From assembly GCA_946811185.2 (NCBI GenBank), contig OX328108.1:2813501-2877500 (forward strand): a DNA stretch of 64,000 nucleotides, given 5' to 3'. Positions 52,004-63,179 of the stretch are shown here, one piece after another. The position numbers were made by a program, and so were the translations under genes. Position 1 is the first letter of the stretch. Every line of letters begins with the position of its first letter. This DNA is from Hippopus hippopus (taxonomy: Eukaryota; Mollusca; Bivalvia; Cardiida; Cardiidae). The notes under the pieces are model-generated. The model had not been told where the DNA came from and did not search any database. It worked only from the letters and a program-made list of their open reading frames with translations.

Positions 52004-52925
52004 ACGGATAAATAGAAGCAAGAGGACCAAAATGCTTTCGTTTGATGCAATAATTTTTCTGAAGATTATTCGATGAAGTCCAAATAAGTTTTTTGTAACA
52101 AGAATACTGGGTTTCGGGTACTTTACTTGTGTAAATTATTCGAAAAGCTGATTGATTTAGCCGCTTGAATTCGTAACGCCCTCTGGCGAAAAAGGTTAAC
52201 CCATCTTCCAGCCGCACAAGTGCTCGACAGCAAAATTCGGTGTTTAGCGACTGAATTTCATTACTGTTACGTTTTAAATATGCTATTTTATTTTCTACAA
52301 AGTTCCAAATAGCTCAGCAGAAGTTCAGATGGAAATTCCTTACACTGATGACCTATTATAAATGTTTTGTAATAGTAAAAATATCATGAGGTTGAGATAG
52401 TGACGAAATGAACAGGGACGAAACACACGCATTCGTAAGTGTCTGCTCATATTTCACAAAAGTTATAATTTACGGCGTATACAGGCGATTCGTACCAGTT
52501 ACGATTCAACCCTGCATAAAATATAATAAACTAGGGTTTCTTTTGCTGAGGTTTTTAACAATAAATGTCACACGATGAAAACCCGATGGTGTGCTTTTTT
52601 CACCAGAGCGTGTTTATTGTGAAATATGGACGTATTTTCGGTGGTAATTTATGTCTTCTGTTTATGCTGAATTCTTGGTTTTTGGATTATTTACGAGTTT
52701 TATTGTAGAAAAGTTTTACATGACCCGAAACTTAAATAGAAAAGCTGAATTGGAGTAAACTGTGCGTTGTTCCTTGGCTGGGATTTTTTTGTAAGTGAAT
52801 ATTGCATTTTGAATTATTAATATAGATATGTTATTTCGGTGCCGTTGTTATGCTGTGTTCGTGTATGTATCTGTGTTTATGGCTGTTTTCTTCGGATGCT
52901 GTTTTAGAACTACAAGTTAGGAGAA
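52004..52925. other. No recognisable feature
   Basis: About 900 bp without family match. An 81-codon minus frame at 51972-52217 is partly in hA and has no motif. Confidence 0.4.
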
Positions 52926-53015
52926 TGAACTATTTTGATTTTATGGAAAGCATTGTAGGAAAAAGCGCGATTTCATTTTTCCCCCCCACCGTGTTTTCAG
53001 AAGCAGTATGCACTA
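52926..53015. repeat. hA hairpin remnant
   Basis: ATGGAAAGCATTGTAGGAAA arm and CACCGTGTTTTCAGAAGC arm around a lost centre. Confidence 0.5.
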
Positions 53016-53055
53016 AGCGATATGAATTATTGAATTTTGTATTTGCGTGGAATGC

Positions 53056-53286
53056 TGTTAAACATACCAAATGACAAAATTGTAGGCTCATTCAAATTGA
53101 TAGCAATTGCAAACGACATAGTAAAATGTGATTCAAAAGGAGAAAGTTGTTCTGAAAGAGGACAGAAAAAAATCGCCGGAAAAGGAGAAAATTCTGGTTA
53201 CCAGCATTTTCTCCTTTTGCCACAGTGTTTAAAAAAGCCTTCTTTTTCAGGGTCGTTAAAACTCGGGATTGTGTGTAAAGGATTAA
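53056..53286. mobile_element. hA MITE copy
   Basis: TTAAACATACCAAATGACAA start, AATTGCAAACGACATAG, hairpin TTCTGGTTACCAGCATTTTC, AGGGTCGTTAAAACTCGGG, GTAAAGGATTAA end. Confidence 0.9.
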
Positions 53287-53377
53287 ATATAGCAGCGACC
53301 GTCTGTACTAATTCCTTGAGTCTTGTATGTCAGAATACGAATTGTACAAAAATTGTCTGTTTCTTGTACCTAAGTTT

Positions 53378-53920
53378 CACGGCCCGATTCAACGAAAAAC
53401 TTAGGTCTCTTATTTTGCTCAATTCACTGACGGGCTCATTTTCTGATTTAAGTTGAGTACCCTTTTCAAAATGCATTTCACTAACATCAATAGGCTGTTG
53501 TAGCGTCCTGAAATACTAAGTTGACGCAGTGTTTCAAACGCTACTCAGCAAATTAAATGGACTTTACTCATTTACCAAACTTAAGTCCATTATTTTGCTG
53601 AGTTGAGTCTGAAACGTTGTGTCCACTTAGAATTTGAGAACTTTACGTCTAAAGTCTATTAATGTTGGTGAAATGTGTCTCAAACAAAGAACCCAACTTT
53701 AAGTCAGAAAAACGAGTATGTCAGCAGATTTAAACAAAAGAGACTTAAGGTTTTCTCTTGAAACCCAGGTCAACATCTAGTTCTATCTTCTTATTTTTTC
53801 TGTTAATGTTAGTGAAATCCCTCTCAAATAAAAAACCCAGCTTAAGTCAGAAAGTGAATCTGTTAGTGGATTTGAGCAAAGTAAGAGACTTGAGTTCTTT
53901 TTTCGTGAACCGGGCCCTGG
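53378..53920. mobile_element. Foldback element with CACGGCCCG ends
   Basis: TTTCACGGCCCGATTCAACG at the left is inverted as TTTTTTCGTGAACCGGGCCC at the right, and the pairing continues into TAGGTCTCTTATTTTGCTC. A second inner palindrome (CTACTCAGCAAATTAAATGG / TCCATTATTTTGCTGAGTTG) lies at 53538-53605. Non-coding, about 540 bp. Confidence 0.75.
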
Positions 53921-54637
53921 CAGGTCAACATCTAGTTTTATTCTCTAAACTTTTTGTGTCTTTCGGATGCGTCACATCACAACACAATTTATTTCTACCG
54001 TATTCCATACGACTATTTGAAAACGAATTGTAAAACTAGAATTAAAGTTAAATTGCCAACTTTAATTCGAGTTTTAAGATTCATTTATCTGCGAACGAAC
54101 GAATACATGAAGAAGAACGGAACATACATGTATTTTATTATGATTCCTACAAAGTACATCGTCACTTGCACATACAATATACAAAACAAAGTTGTACATG
54201 GAGAATAAATCAAGGTTTTACGGAGAAAGAAATATAAGAAAGAAATAGGCTTAAAAGTACGTTAAGTAGAAATCAACAAGTTGTAGAGAGTGAACATCTA
54301 ACTCTTTACCATTCATAAACATTTACAGACTTCAGTAGAACACATTGTTACAGTCGTAATGATATCACCCATATTTATAAATAGTATGAATTAAATTTGT
54401 CTCTAATAATGACCCCCGAGTTGTTTACTTTTGGCCGACCGCTAGTGGGCTTGGACATGCAACAAACATTATATTGAAATTGGTCGCGCATTTGTTAGGA
54501 CTGTAAATCATGACCAGCCTGCAGGAAACGTTGGACGTGATATTTTTTCCCCAAAGAACCCCCCCCCCCCCATCCCAATACCGTGACATTTCAATATTTC
54601 TTTTTATTTACAAATCCAAATTCTAATTCAATTTAGC
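53921..54637. other. Unassigned apart from an hD end fragment
   Basis: GTTTACTTTTGGCCGACCGC at 54422-54441 resembles the hD terminus. A 12-base C run lies at about 54560. No gene seen. Confidence 0.4.
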
Positions 54638-54922
54638 CATGCTCTGTGAAAATGGGGTTAAATGCATCTGCAAAAGGTATCGACACATGTCAGCCTGCGC
54701 AGGCAGACCTAAATTGAAACTGTTTACGTTTGGTAAATTTTCTGCATTTCAGGATTTTATGGAACCACAACCATGTCATGACTTGCTTGGTATAATTCAT
54801 CGCGTCATTGTTGACTATTGCTGATACTTTTTTGTAACATGATGTACATTATTATGAACAAGTGAAATAAAATATCTATTTATGTATAATGCATCACGGG
54901 GATGCATTAAACCCCCTTTTAT
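54638..54922 (+). mobile_element. hC foldback copy, hairpin shortened
   Basis: GCCATGCTCTGTGAAAATGG start, GTCAGCCTGCGCAGGCAGAC (loop lost), ATGTCATGACTTGCTTGGTA, an insertion around 54800-54885, and GCATCACGGGGATGCATTAA end. Confidence 0.8.
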
Positions 54923-54983
54923 CTAATTCAAATACAGTTTACATGTCGTATACCACTATTGCCGTCTGATAAACAATAAAATA

Positions 54984-55193
54984 CCCTTATCCTGCTAAAT
55001 AACTAGAATTAAATTTTCAGTTCGGCAGTAAAAAACCCGAATATTGTTGTTTCAAAGTTATGCTTTAGGGAATAATAACTCCTTATCGGACAGTGTAGAT
55101 CCAAGATCAGACTGCACGTTCTGTGCAGTCTGATCTTGATCTACACTGTCCGCAAAAGGTCAGTGAGTCGCGCTTAGCAGCCTGACGGTTAAG
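54984..55193 (-). mobile_element. hB MITE, reference-quality copy
   Basis: CTTATCCTGCTAAATAACTA start, GTAAAAAACCCGAATATTG, CTCCTTATCGGACAGTG, perfectly paired hairpin with GCACGTTCTGTGCAG apex, AGTGAGTCGCGCTTAGCAGC, CTGACGGTTAAG end. Confidence 0.95.
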
Positions 55194-55194
55194 A

Positions 55195-55559
55195 CATTAT
55201 AGGCAAAATAAATTTTTAAACGTCGAGGTATTGTCATAGCGTCGTCTGTGTCATCGTCATGCGAAAACTTTTTACATTTTATAATATCTATGTCAAAAAT
55301 GAAGAAATTTACTTCAAACCCAGACTAGATGTAAACTATCTAAAGGGGAAGTCATGCAACAGGGGCGGGAAACCATCAAAATATTTTTGACAGTTTTCCT
55401 TCTTTCTCGATAGAATTTCCAGGAAAAAAAAACGTAGCCGAGTGTTGGCACCCGCATGCGGTGCTCTTGTTGAATTTCAGCCAGCGTACACCAAGATTGC
55501 ACAGATGGCGCCGTGTTATTTTGGATCTGCAGCATTCGCTGTTTGACTCTAAACTGTGA
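55195..55559. other. Low-repeat stretch, no call
   Basis: Two overlapping minus frames of 68-73 codons at 55314-55582 are in different frames and have no motif. ACAGATGGCGCCG near 55501 is a chance-level match to a YY1-type core. Confidence 0.35.
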
Positions 55560-57310
55560 CAGGAAAATCTGTTCGTTTTCAAAGTTTATTTGTCAGAAAG
55601 TCTGTTCGTATTCAACGTTTATCTGGCAAAAGCCTGTTACTTTTCAATGTTTATTTGACAAAAAACTATCCGTTTTCAATATTTATTTGAGAAAAAGCCT
55701 GTTCATTTTCAGTGTTTGTTTGACAAAAGCCTGTTCGTTTTCAATATTTGTTTGACAAAAGACTGCTCGTTTTCAATGTTTGTTTGACAAAAGACTGCTC
55801 GTTTTCAATGTTTATTTGACAATTCTGTTCGTTTTTAGCTCCACTGGCCGAAGGCCAGCGGGCTTATGTCATGGCCCGTTGGCCGTCGTGCGTCCGTCCG
55901 TCCGTTCGTGCGTTAACTTTTATTTTAAACATCTTCTTCTATGAAACTACCCATCCAATTTTGATGAAACTTCACAGAAATGATCCTCCCATGGTCCTCT
56001 TCAGAATTTCTTGAAAGAATTTTATTCCTTCAAAAACTCTGGTTGCCATGGCAACAAAACTTAAAAATATTGGAAATCTTTGAAAATCTTCTTGTCAGAA
56101 ACCATAAGGCCTAGGGCTACCAAATTTGGCATGTAGCTTCGTCTAGTGGGCCTCTATCAAGTTTCTTCAAATTATAGCCCTGGGGTCAAATTTGACCCCG
56201 CACCGGGGGTCACAAGTTTTACATGGGCTTGTGTACGGAAAAATTTAGAAATCTCCCTGTACCTAGCCATAAGGCCTAGGGCTACCAAATTTTACATGTG
56301 GCTTTATCTAATGGGCCTCTACCAAGAGTGCTCAAATTATAGCCCTTGGTTCAAATTTGACCCTGCCCCGGGGGCCACAAGTTTTACATGGGCTTATTTA
56401 GGGAAAACTTTAGAAATCTCCCTGTACCTAGCCATAAGGCCTAGGGCTACCAAATTTTGCATGTGGCTTTATCTAGTGGGCCTCTACCAAGAGTGCCCAA
56501 ATTATAGCCCTGGGGTCAAAATTGGCCCTGCCCCGGGGGTCACAAGTTTTACATGGGCTTATATAGAGAAAACTTAAGAAATCTCCCTGTACTTATTCAT
56601 AAAGCGTAGGGCTACCAAATTTCGCATGTAGCTATATCTAGGGGGCCTTCACCAAGAATGCGTACATTATAGCCCTAGGGTGGAATTTGATTCACCCCGA
56701 GGGGTCAGAAGTTTTACTTGGGCTTATATAGTGAAATCTTTAGAAATCTTCTTGTTGCTAACCATATGAACTAGGGCTACCAATTTTAGTCCTGTCTCAG
56801 GGGTCTTATGTTCAAAACCAATTGGCCAAGTATTGTAATGTTTGGCATGTACGGATTTTACGTATTAGCCAGTGGAGCGATACAGGGCCATCATGGCCCT
56901 CTTGTTATTGTTTGTTTGACAAAAGTCTGTTCGTTTTCAATGTTTATTTGACAAAAGCCTGTTCGTTTTCAATGTTTGTTTGACAAAGAACTCTTCATTT
57001 TCAGTGTTTTTTGACAAAAAGTCTTCGTTTTCAATTTTTATTCGACAAAAAGTCTGTTCATTTTCAATGTTTATTTGACAAAAAGTATGCTCATTTTCAA
57101 TGTTTAGCTGACAAAAGGCCAGTATGCTCTTTTTCAGTGTTTATTCGACAAAATTCTCTTTAATTTTTTATTTTGGAACAAAAAAGTCTGTTCATTTTTC
57201 AATGTTTATTTAACAAAAAGCCTATTAATTTTCAATCTTTATTTGATAAAATGTATGTTCATTTTTAATGTATATTTGAAAAAAAAAGTCTGTTCATTTT
57301 CAATATTCCC
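55560..57310 (+). repeat. ~32 bp minisatellite, split by a J element
   Basis: Units such as TGTTCGTTTTCAATGTTTAT plus TTGACAAAAGCC run from about 55560 to 55835 and again from about 56912 to 57310, with J sequence between. Units drift toward TTCATTTTCAATGTTTATTT on the right. Phe/Cys-rich open frames here are artefacts. Confidence 0.9.
55836..56906 (+). mobile_element. J element, ~1.07 kb, with internal ~165 bp tandem units
   Basis: Begins AGCTCCACTGGCCGAAGGCC and ends GCCAGTGGAGCGATACAGGG with CCATCATGGCCCTCTTG, so ACTGGC/GCCAGT ends are inverted. The interior has about four units of ~165 bp (CCATAAGGCCTAGGGCTACC, TAGTGGGCCTCTACCAAGAG, AATTATAGCCCTGGGGTCAA). Because 165 is a multiple of three, one frame stays open for 143 codons with a 55-residue period; I read this as repeat-born, not a gene. 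Confidence 0.85.
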
Positions 57311-57705
57311 CCATTCATAAATGAAAGTTTAGTTGATTTATTTGATAGTAAAAGACACAAGGTTGAAGACTCTTTCAAACATAACAGAAAAATGACAAAA
57401 ATTTGTCATGGGATTTTTTTTTTAAACTCGCACGCAACAGTAATTTCATGTAGGTTAAGCAGAAATATTTATTCTTTATCAGTATCTATCTGTAAAAGTT
57501 GTTAATTTCCCATTATATTTTAAAATCAATATAAAGACGATATTCCGATTTTGATAATCAAAAAATATATCATGTACATCTATTTTCCTTGAATTTCGAA
57601 TTAAAAAAATTTTTTTTTTCTTTTTTAAATAAGTGCAGGCTTTCATTTGTAATTGTTAACTCGAATTTCCAAACTAAAGACGGACATTTTTGCAAATCTT
57701 AGATT
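57311..57705. other. No recognisable feature
   Basis: AT-rich; nothing matched. Confidence 0.45.
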
Positions 57706-57707
57706 AT

Positions 57708-57872
57708 TGACCCTTTGCCATACAAAAGAAAAGCAGCATTTTCTCTCTTTCCCACAATTGTTTCAGCCCATTTTCAAATTAGTTCCGTCACTTAATTTTC
57801 CTAAAATTGGTCGTCTGCAAATGCTGTCAGTTTGGATACGTATGGATTTTTTTTCCTTGTGGTAGAGTTAAA
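57708..57872. mobile_element. hA MITE lacking the left arm
   Basis: GACCCTTTGCCATACAAAAG start, GCAGCATTTTCTCTCTTTCC, TTGGTCGTCTGCAAATGCTG, GTGGTAGAGTTAA end. Confidence 0.8.
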
Positions 57873-58044
57873 AAGTTCACACTCTCAGCGGTATTTGCAA
57901 TGTACATGGGTGATTTTTGCTGACTACGTTACTTCAGACAATATTTCATGGAACGGACCGCAACCTGACACGTTTATGAAAAAATAGTCCTCGCTTGTGG
58001 AGGGGAATACTGTGTTCTTAGCCTTGATAAATGTCGAATTGATA

Positions 58045-58284
58045 TGAGCAGAACACTGGGAATAGGTGGTTTATTGCATATCCGTGATGTATCTTACCAA
58101 GCAAGTCATCTTATACCGGTAATTATGGATCCGTGAAACTTGTTTTGCCTAATAACCGACTGAATAGTGATGTAGAATGGTCATTTTACATGCAGAAAAT
58201 TTACCATTAATAGCGAAAAGTTTTGACTTAAGTCAGCCTCAGCAGATGAATTAAACCACCGTTTAACAGAGCATGGCTCATTTT
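58045..58284 (-). mobile_element. hC foldback with collapsed hairpin
   Basis: GGTGGTTTATTGCATATCCG, CCAAGCAAGTCATCTTATAC, AATTATGGATCCGTGAAAC, then AGTCAGCCTCAGCAGATG with the palindrome gone, and AACAGAGCATGGCTC end. Confidence 0.8.
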
Positions 58285-58619
58285 AAGCCGTTCTTCATCT
58301 TGCATTCGTTTTAGTATCTTTATATTACTTTTCTCTTTCTTTTCTATCACTTGTCTGTATGTTACTTCCTTAGTTAGCAACTGTGATTATGTAGCGCACA
58401 GGTTTTTGTTAGGTTCTGTAACTAATTAATAAAACTAAAGTAAACGCAACACGTTTATAGACACAACGATTAAAACAAGTAAACGCAACACGTTTATAGA
58501 CAGAACAATTAAACAGTCTGCGTCACAAGAGAGGAACGATTACGGATACTTTTGCCGTTTTGAATTAACTTTTCAAAACGCTACTTTCTTTGCGTTCTAG
58601 TGTTTCTCTATTAGGGAGA

Positions 58620-59720
58620 GAAAGATAGGGTGTTACATGAGTTGGCGTCTGAGATAAATATTTTATTTTTACGAGTCTAGAGAAAATGTTATTAAGCGAG
58701 CCTTTGGCGAGCTTTATTAAATTTTTTCTTAACGAGTTTAATAAAATTTTATCTCAAACGCCAACTCATGTCAAATTGTTTATATCGCATAACGATATTT
58801 CACAAATTATACAGCCATAGATGCACCCGCGGTAATATATATAAAACCCATTCACTTCTATGAAATACGTACAAAATGACGTCAAAAATGACGTCACTCA
58901 GTTGTGATATCGAACGTGTATAAGATATAGAGAATAGATGGTTGGTGTCTTGGATGGGTTAAGTTTATCGGGCAAGGCGGAGGAATTTATCTGGTGAGCC
59001 GAAGGCGAACCGGATAAATTTCGGAGCCGAGCCCGATAAACTTAACCCATCCAAGACACCAACCATCTATTCTATTTATCCTGTCACTCACTGTAACGGA
59101 ACAAAACAAACAAACGGAAAAAAACATTGATAAAGACCGTACCTTCAATAAATTTCCGGAGCCGAGCCTGATCGACTTTCTTAATCCAAGACACCAACCA
59201 TCTATTTTATTTATCCTTTTTCTGAATTATAATCCAAAAATCCGACTAAATTGAACATTTCGCTCGAAATAAGGCACATATTGACATCTTTCTCACTAGA
59301 TCTATGAGAAACTTGAAGTGAAGAACCGTGTTTACATAACCCTCTGGATATGCAGCTGTAATAATGACGTCATGAATGATATTGGCTACGTCATAATTAT
59401 CAAACGTGACGTATCTCCGCAGAAAAATATTGTGGCGGAGAAGACAATGTGTTTTAACATAACAGACTATTAATTAAACGAGCAAAAGTATTCGCTAGCG
59501 ATTGATTCATTCATTACGGCAGTAAGACGCTTGGTTGAAAATAGTCCCAGTCAGCAGGTGCGCACTTAGCGGTCATGTGACCAACTGACGGATAACAAAA
59601 AAAATATACGGCACCCTGTTATCCGTCAGGTAAACCCGGAAGTGACAGGATAAAAGAAAATTCGTAATGGGTATATTACAAGGGAGGTTATGTGATAAAT
59701 AGCCATTGCAGTGCCCGTCT
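58620..59720 (+). mobile_element. hH element carrying a nested palindromic insertion
   Basis: TTACATGAGTTGGCGTCTGA / ATCTCAAACGCCAACTCATG inverted ends of the core (58637-58766), AAGCGAGCCTTTGGCGAGC hairpin tip, AAAATGACGTCAAAAATGAC, GAACGTGTATAAGATA at 58913, then foreign DNA, then AGAAAATTCGTAATGGGTAT at 59655 resuming hH as in 18.46 kb. Confidence 0.8.
58930..59655. mobile_element. Nested element with ~145 bp palindrome
   Basis: GAATAGATGGTTGGTGTCTT at 58930 is matched by its inverse ending near 59076; the arms are about 60 bp (GATGGGTTAAGTTTATCGGG) with an AGCCGAAGGCGAAC turn. A partial third copy (AAGACACCAACCATCTATTT) lies at 59187-59208. TTTATCCTGTCAC (59077) faces GTGACAGGATAAA (59643), a possible terminal inverted repeat. 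Confidence 0.7.
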
Positions 59721-59880
59721 CTGGATAAAATAATTTTCATCACTGTTACACAGGTATCTTTGGATTTTATGGATTTGTTCAAAAATATATATGTAAGTCA
59801 AATAACCTGGCGTACTTGTATTTTGATCTTCAACCTGGAATAGGCTGAAAGCTTAGATCCAGGTCAGAGATCAAAATTAA

Positions 59881-60090
59881 CCCTTACGCTGCTAAGCGCG
59901 ACTCACTGACCTTTTTTGCGGACAATGTAGATCAAGATCAGACTGCACAATACGTGCAGTCTGATCTTGGATCTACACTATCCGATAAGGAGATATTTTT
60001 CTCCAAAAAATAAGTGTGAAATTGCATTACTCGTGTATTTACAATCGGCTTGAATGTTTCATTGAAGTTCTTTAGCAGGATTAGGGATAA
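59881..60090 (+). mobile_element. hB MITE copy with TTAA
   Basis: TTAACCCTTACGCTGCTAAG start, hairpin with GCACAATACGTGCAG apex, TATTTACAATCGGC, TTTAGCAGGATTAGGG end. Confidence 0.9.
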
Positions 60091-60129
60091 ACATTTCCAC
60101 ATACAAGTAGGCACACAGAGATAAGATAT

Positions 60130-60564
60130 AGAGGATATTTGTATTTTTCGGTGAAAGATCGAAATTTATTTCATCGAGTGAACATCATCGGTAATATTTT
60201 CACGAGTGGCGATGGTGTTCACGAGATGAAATAAATTTCGATCTTTCACCGAAAAATACAAATATTCTATTTATTTCATGCTTTTAACCCTTTCTGGGAG
60301 AAACTTTATCAAGATCCAGTACAGTTCTGTTCAGTTATTCCCCGTGGCGTACCCCCTCCACATAGCAACGCATTACAATATTACGTCAAGCGCGAGAAAT
60401 GTAAGGTAAATGACGTCATATTTCAATCTCGGTTGTGAGTCACGTGCATTTTACCTAGGTAACTAGAATATAAAAAATCGGTATTTTCACTGGTCGTACC
60501 CGTGGAATATCGAAAAATATTTTCACCGCTATTTCTCGATATCCTACCGGAAAGCATGAAATAA
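60130..60564 (+). mobile_element. hI element copy 2
   Basis: Palindrome TCGGTGAAAGATCGAAATTT (60147) to AATTTCGATCTTTCACCGAA (60253), ATTCTATTTATTTCATGC, CCCCGTGGCGTACCCCCTCC, ATAGCAACGCATTACAATAT, and GGAAAGCATGAAATAAAC. TTTATTTCATGC/GCATGAAATAAA bracket the right portion. Confidence 0.85.
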
Positions 60565-60859
60565 ACATAAATACTAATCCGCTAGCGATTACTTGTATGT
60601 TTTGGTATGTCTGGTTTTTTCTCTACCATCCTAAACAAATCCTAGACAAAGCGTAAATCACGACTGCCTGTCACAAATGACGCCACCTAGTGGATTGTAA
60701 TGATATTATAACACATTAAAAGCTCATAAAAGCAACACCACAGTAGTTCATACATCACAGGCACGGGGCATACTGTCTGGACCTCGGTGTTTGTCCTTGT
60801 AACCTTTGGCCCTAATTGCAACATTTTGCTGAGTTACAGTCCAGCGCATTAGCTCTTCA

Positions 60860-61080
60860 CCATAATTATTACAAAATTTTGGATTTGTCCACGTCAAAAC
60901 TATTTGCAGACGACAATTTAAGTGTGACTGTAATGTTGGGGTCTGTCTTTGAAAGGATAAGAAACTTTGAGAAAATAGCAGAAAATGCTGGTTGCCTTTA
61001 TTTTCTCATTTTCTCACAATATTTTCAAACACTTTTTTTTCTTCCTCAGGGTGTTAAAAACACGAGATTGTCTGGTGAAC
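60860..61080. mobile_element. hA MITE copy, diverged
   Basis: ACAAAATTTTGGATTTGTCC, AACTATTTGCAGACGAC, AGAAAATGCTGGTTGCC centre, AGGGTGTTAAAAACACGAG. The 148-codon frame spanning it starts in and runs through repeat sequence and is not called. Confidence 0.75.
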
Positions 61081-61264
61081 CTGTATCTCCAACAGACGAG
61101 TCTCATCTTGTTGAAGTAATTAGCCATATCTTTATGGCCACAATGTTGTCACTTGTATTTATTGAATCACATTTAATTTCTGATTCATCATCTACGTTTT
61201 ACACGGATGTTTCTAAAGTCGTCTGCTGCAAACGTGTTTCTCGCCGTATTACTTGTTGTTAACA

Positions 61265-61812
61265 TTTATCACATAACTCCCCCTTGTTGCAGCTATTACG
61301 AATTTTCTTGTCTTACACACTTGTCAGATAAGAAAATACATGTAGTGTCGTATCTGGTCAACGCGCTGTAATGATACGCTTCATTTCTAAAATATTGCTG
61401 ACCGAGATTTCTCTGTGAAATTGACTGTCAAAACTGATGATCGTAACAAAGCTGCAAATTTTAGTAACATTAGAATGTAAAACAAAACCGTTATACATGT
61501 ATGCAAGTTTCTTTGAAACTGTTTTTCGTCTGTGATGTACAAACATGTCAAAGAAACAAATAGGCTTTATGGAAATTTCAATACAAATGCACATGTAGGC
61601 CTATAGTTTAACACGTCATGAGCTATAATTTTTGATATACAGTTAGGTGATAAAAAGAATATGATATTCGTTGGCTTTTGAGGTAAAATTTTATTAAACT
61701 CATCCACACACAGAGAAAAGTTATTATGCTCGCTAAAGGCTCGCTTAATACTTGTAACTTTCTTTGTGAACTCGTTTAATATCCTAAACACTAACTCATT
61801 CCCGATCCTATA
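61265..61812 (-). mobile_element. hH element copy
   Basis: CTATTACGAATTTTCTTGTC, AACGCGCTGTAATGATACG, GAAATTGACTGTCAAAACTG, AACACGTCATGAGCTATAAT, GCTCGCTAAAGGCTCGC hairpin, CACTAACTCATTCC end. Colinear with 35760-36312 over about 550 bp. Confidence 0.85.
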
Positions 61813-62599
61813 TGTCTCCGGCAGGTTTATTGTGTTGGCATGTCGCGTTTTCTTGAAACCTTTCATGCTGCGTCATAGTAATGTAATTACATGTTTGAAT
61901 TAAGAACTACCATATTTTCTCCCAAATTAACGGAAAACAAAGAATAAAAGAGACATTTTACTCCGATGAATACCGCCCTAGTACACTGTCTAATCGATGT
62001 CTGAAATTTTTGAATGTGTGTATAGTGTATACATACTAATGAAAAAGTTAAGAAGGAAATTAAAATAAATGTTTACGTAAAGTCACATCCTTAAAGAGGT
62101 CGTGAAAAGAATTTTAAAAAGAGACAAAGATCAACAAAGAGACAAAGTAACTTACATTTCTGAAAAGAATAGGAAAGAGAAACTAGACTGAAAGGAAAAA
62201 ATATTTAAAGAGCAATTAGATAAGAGATGATACAACTCGTGCTAGACAACCAAATTTTAGTTAAAAGATATTTTATTCAAAATATTAACATATATTAATC
62301 AATTACAACAAGACATTTCAAAAAAGATTGAAACGGAAGCATAAAAGCTAATATAGTTCCTCTCACTAAAAACAGTCACATGGTATAGCAATTACAGTAA
62401 ACCAAATAAAATGAAAATACACCAAAAATATGAAGTGATAGTGAAAACTTGAGAGAGTGACAGCAAAAAATGAAGTATGAAGAAAAGAATGATGATTGGA
62501 GGTTGTGCAGAGTGAGAGGAAAGAATGAAAAATTGACTTCTACAGGCCCCATGTGTATGTGTGTCCGAGGCAGTACAATATCAAAAGATACGTACCATA
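61813..62599. other. No recognisable feature
   Basis: Purine-rich on the plus strand (AAAGAGACAAAGATC words). Opposed frames of about 105 codons at 62376-62796 overlap hE and each other; neither has a motif. Confidence 0.4.
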
Positions 62600-62857
62600 T
62601 GGCATGCAACACCCGAAAAGGGGTATTCAAACATTTGCGTAAAATGCCGTCCCGGATCAGTCTGCGCAGACTAATCCGAAACGACACTTTCCGTTCTTAT
62701 GTAAGTTTCTGTTTTGCTCAAGTCGACTGTAGGAAAAAATCTAATGTAGTCGTGAAGTGTCATCTCGGATTAGCCTGCGCGGACTGCGCAGGCTGATCCG
62801 AGACGACACTTCACGCAAAAGTCCGAATGCCACTTTTCGCGTGTTGCAGGCCATATT
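62600..62857. mobile_element. hE foldback, best copy
   Basis: GGCATGCAACACCCGAAAAG start and CTTTTCGCGTGTTGCAGGCC end are inverted. It contains two stems: GATCAGTCTGCGCAGACTAA (62657) and TTAGCCTGCGCGGACTGCGC (62774) with AGTGTCATCTCGG / CCGAGACGACACT outer arms. Confidence 0.85.
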
Positions 62858-63179
62858 GTATATAAAAAAACTTGAAACTCAAGCGAATCTACCGCTATTC
62901 TCAATGAAAACATGAACAGCATTAAAGATTTTTTTTTTTATTTTCTGCAAGGGAGAGATTATTGTCACCAAAAAAGACGATGTCAATGTTATAATAAGAT
63001 ATTTCACAAATACATTTTCTGAATGCTGTCCTAATATTACGATAAAATCTGCAAACAAAGAAGTAGTGTTTATCGGATTCTATTTCACCGCAAACGACAA
63101 AGAGGGTTTTCTACAATATTTTTCCAGAAGAGGTGTTTAAGATTTCTCCAAATTCAGAGCTTTGTAGATGACAAAGTAA
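62858..63179. other. Unassigned; weak hA traces
   Basis: TTTCACCGCAAACGACAAAG and GGTTTTCTACAATATTTTTC near 63080-63125 resemble hA pieces. Confidence 0.4.

Noticed and set aside
53037..53456. 139-codon open frame
   Set aside because: Runs through an hA MITE and into a foldback end; no protein-like pattern.
60816..61262. 148-codon open frame
   Set aside because: Its first half is an hA MITE; the second half lacks motifs and ends at random.
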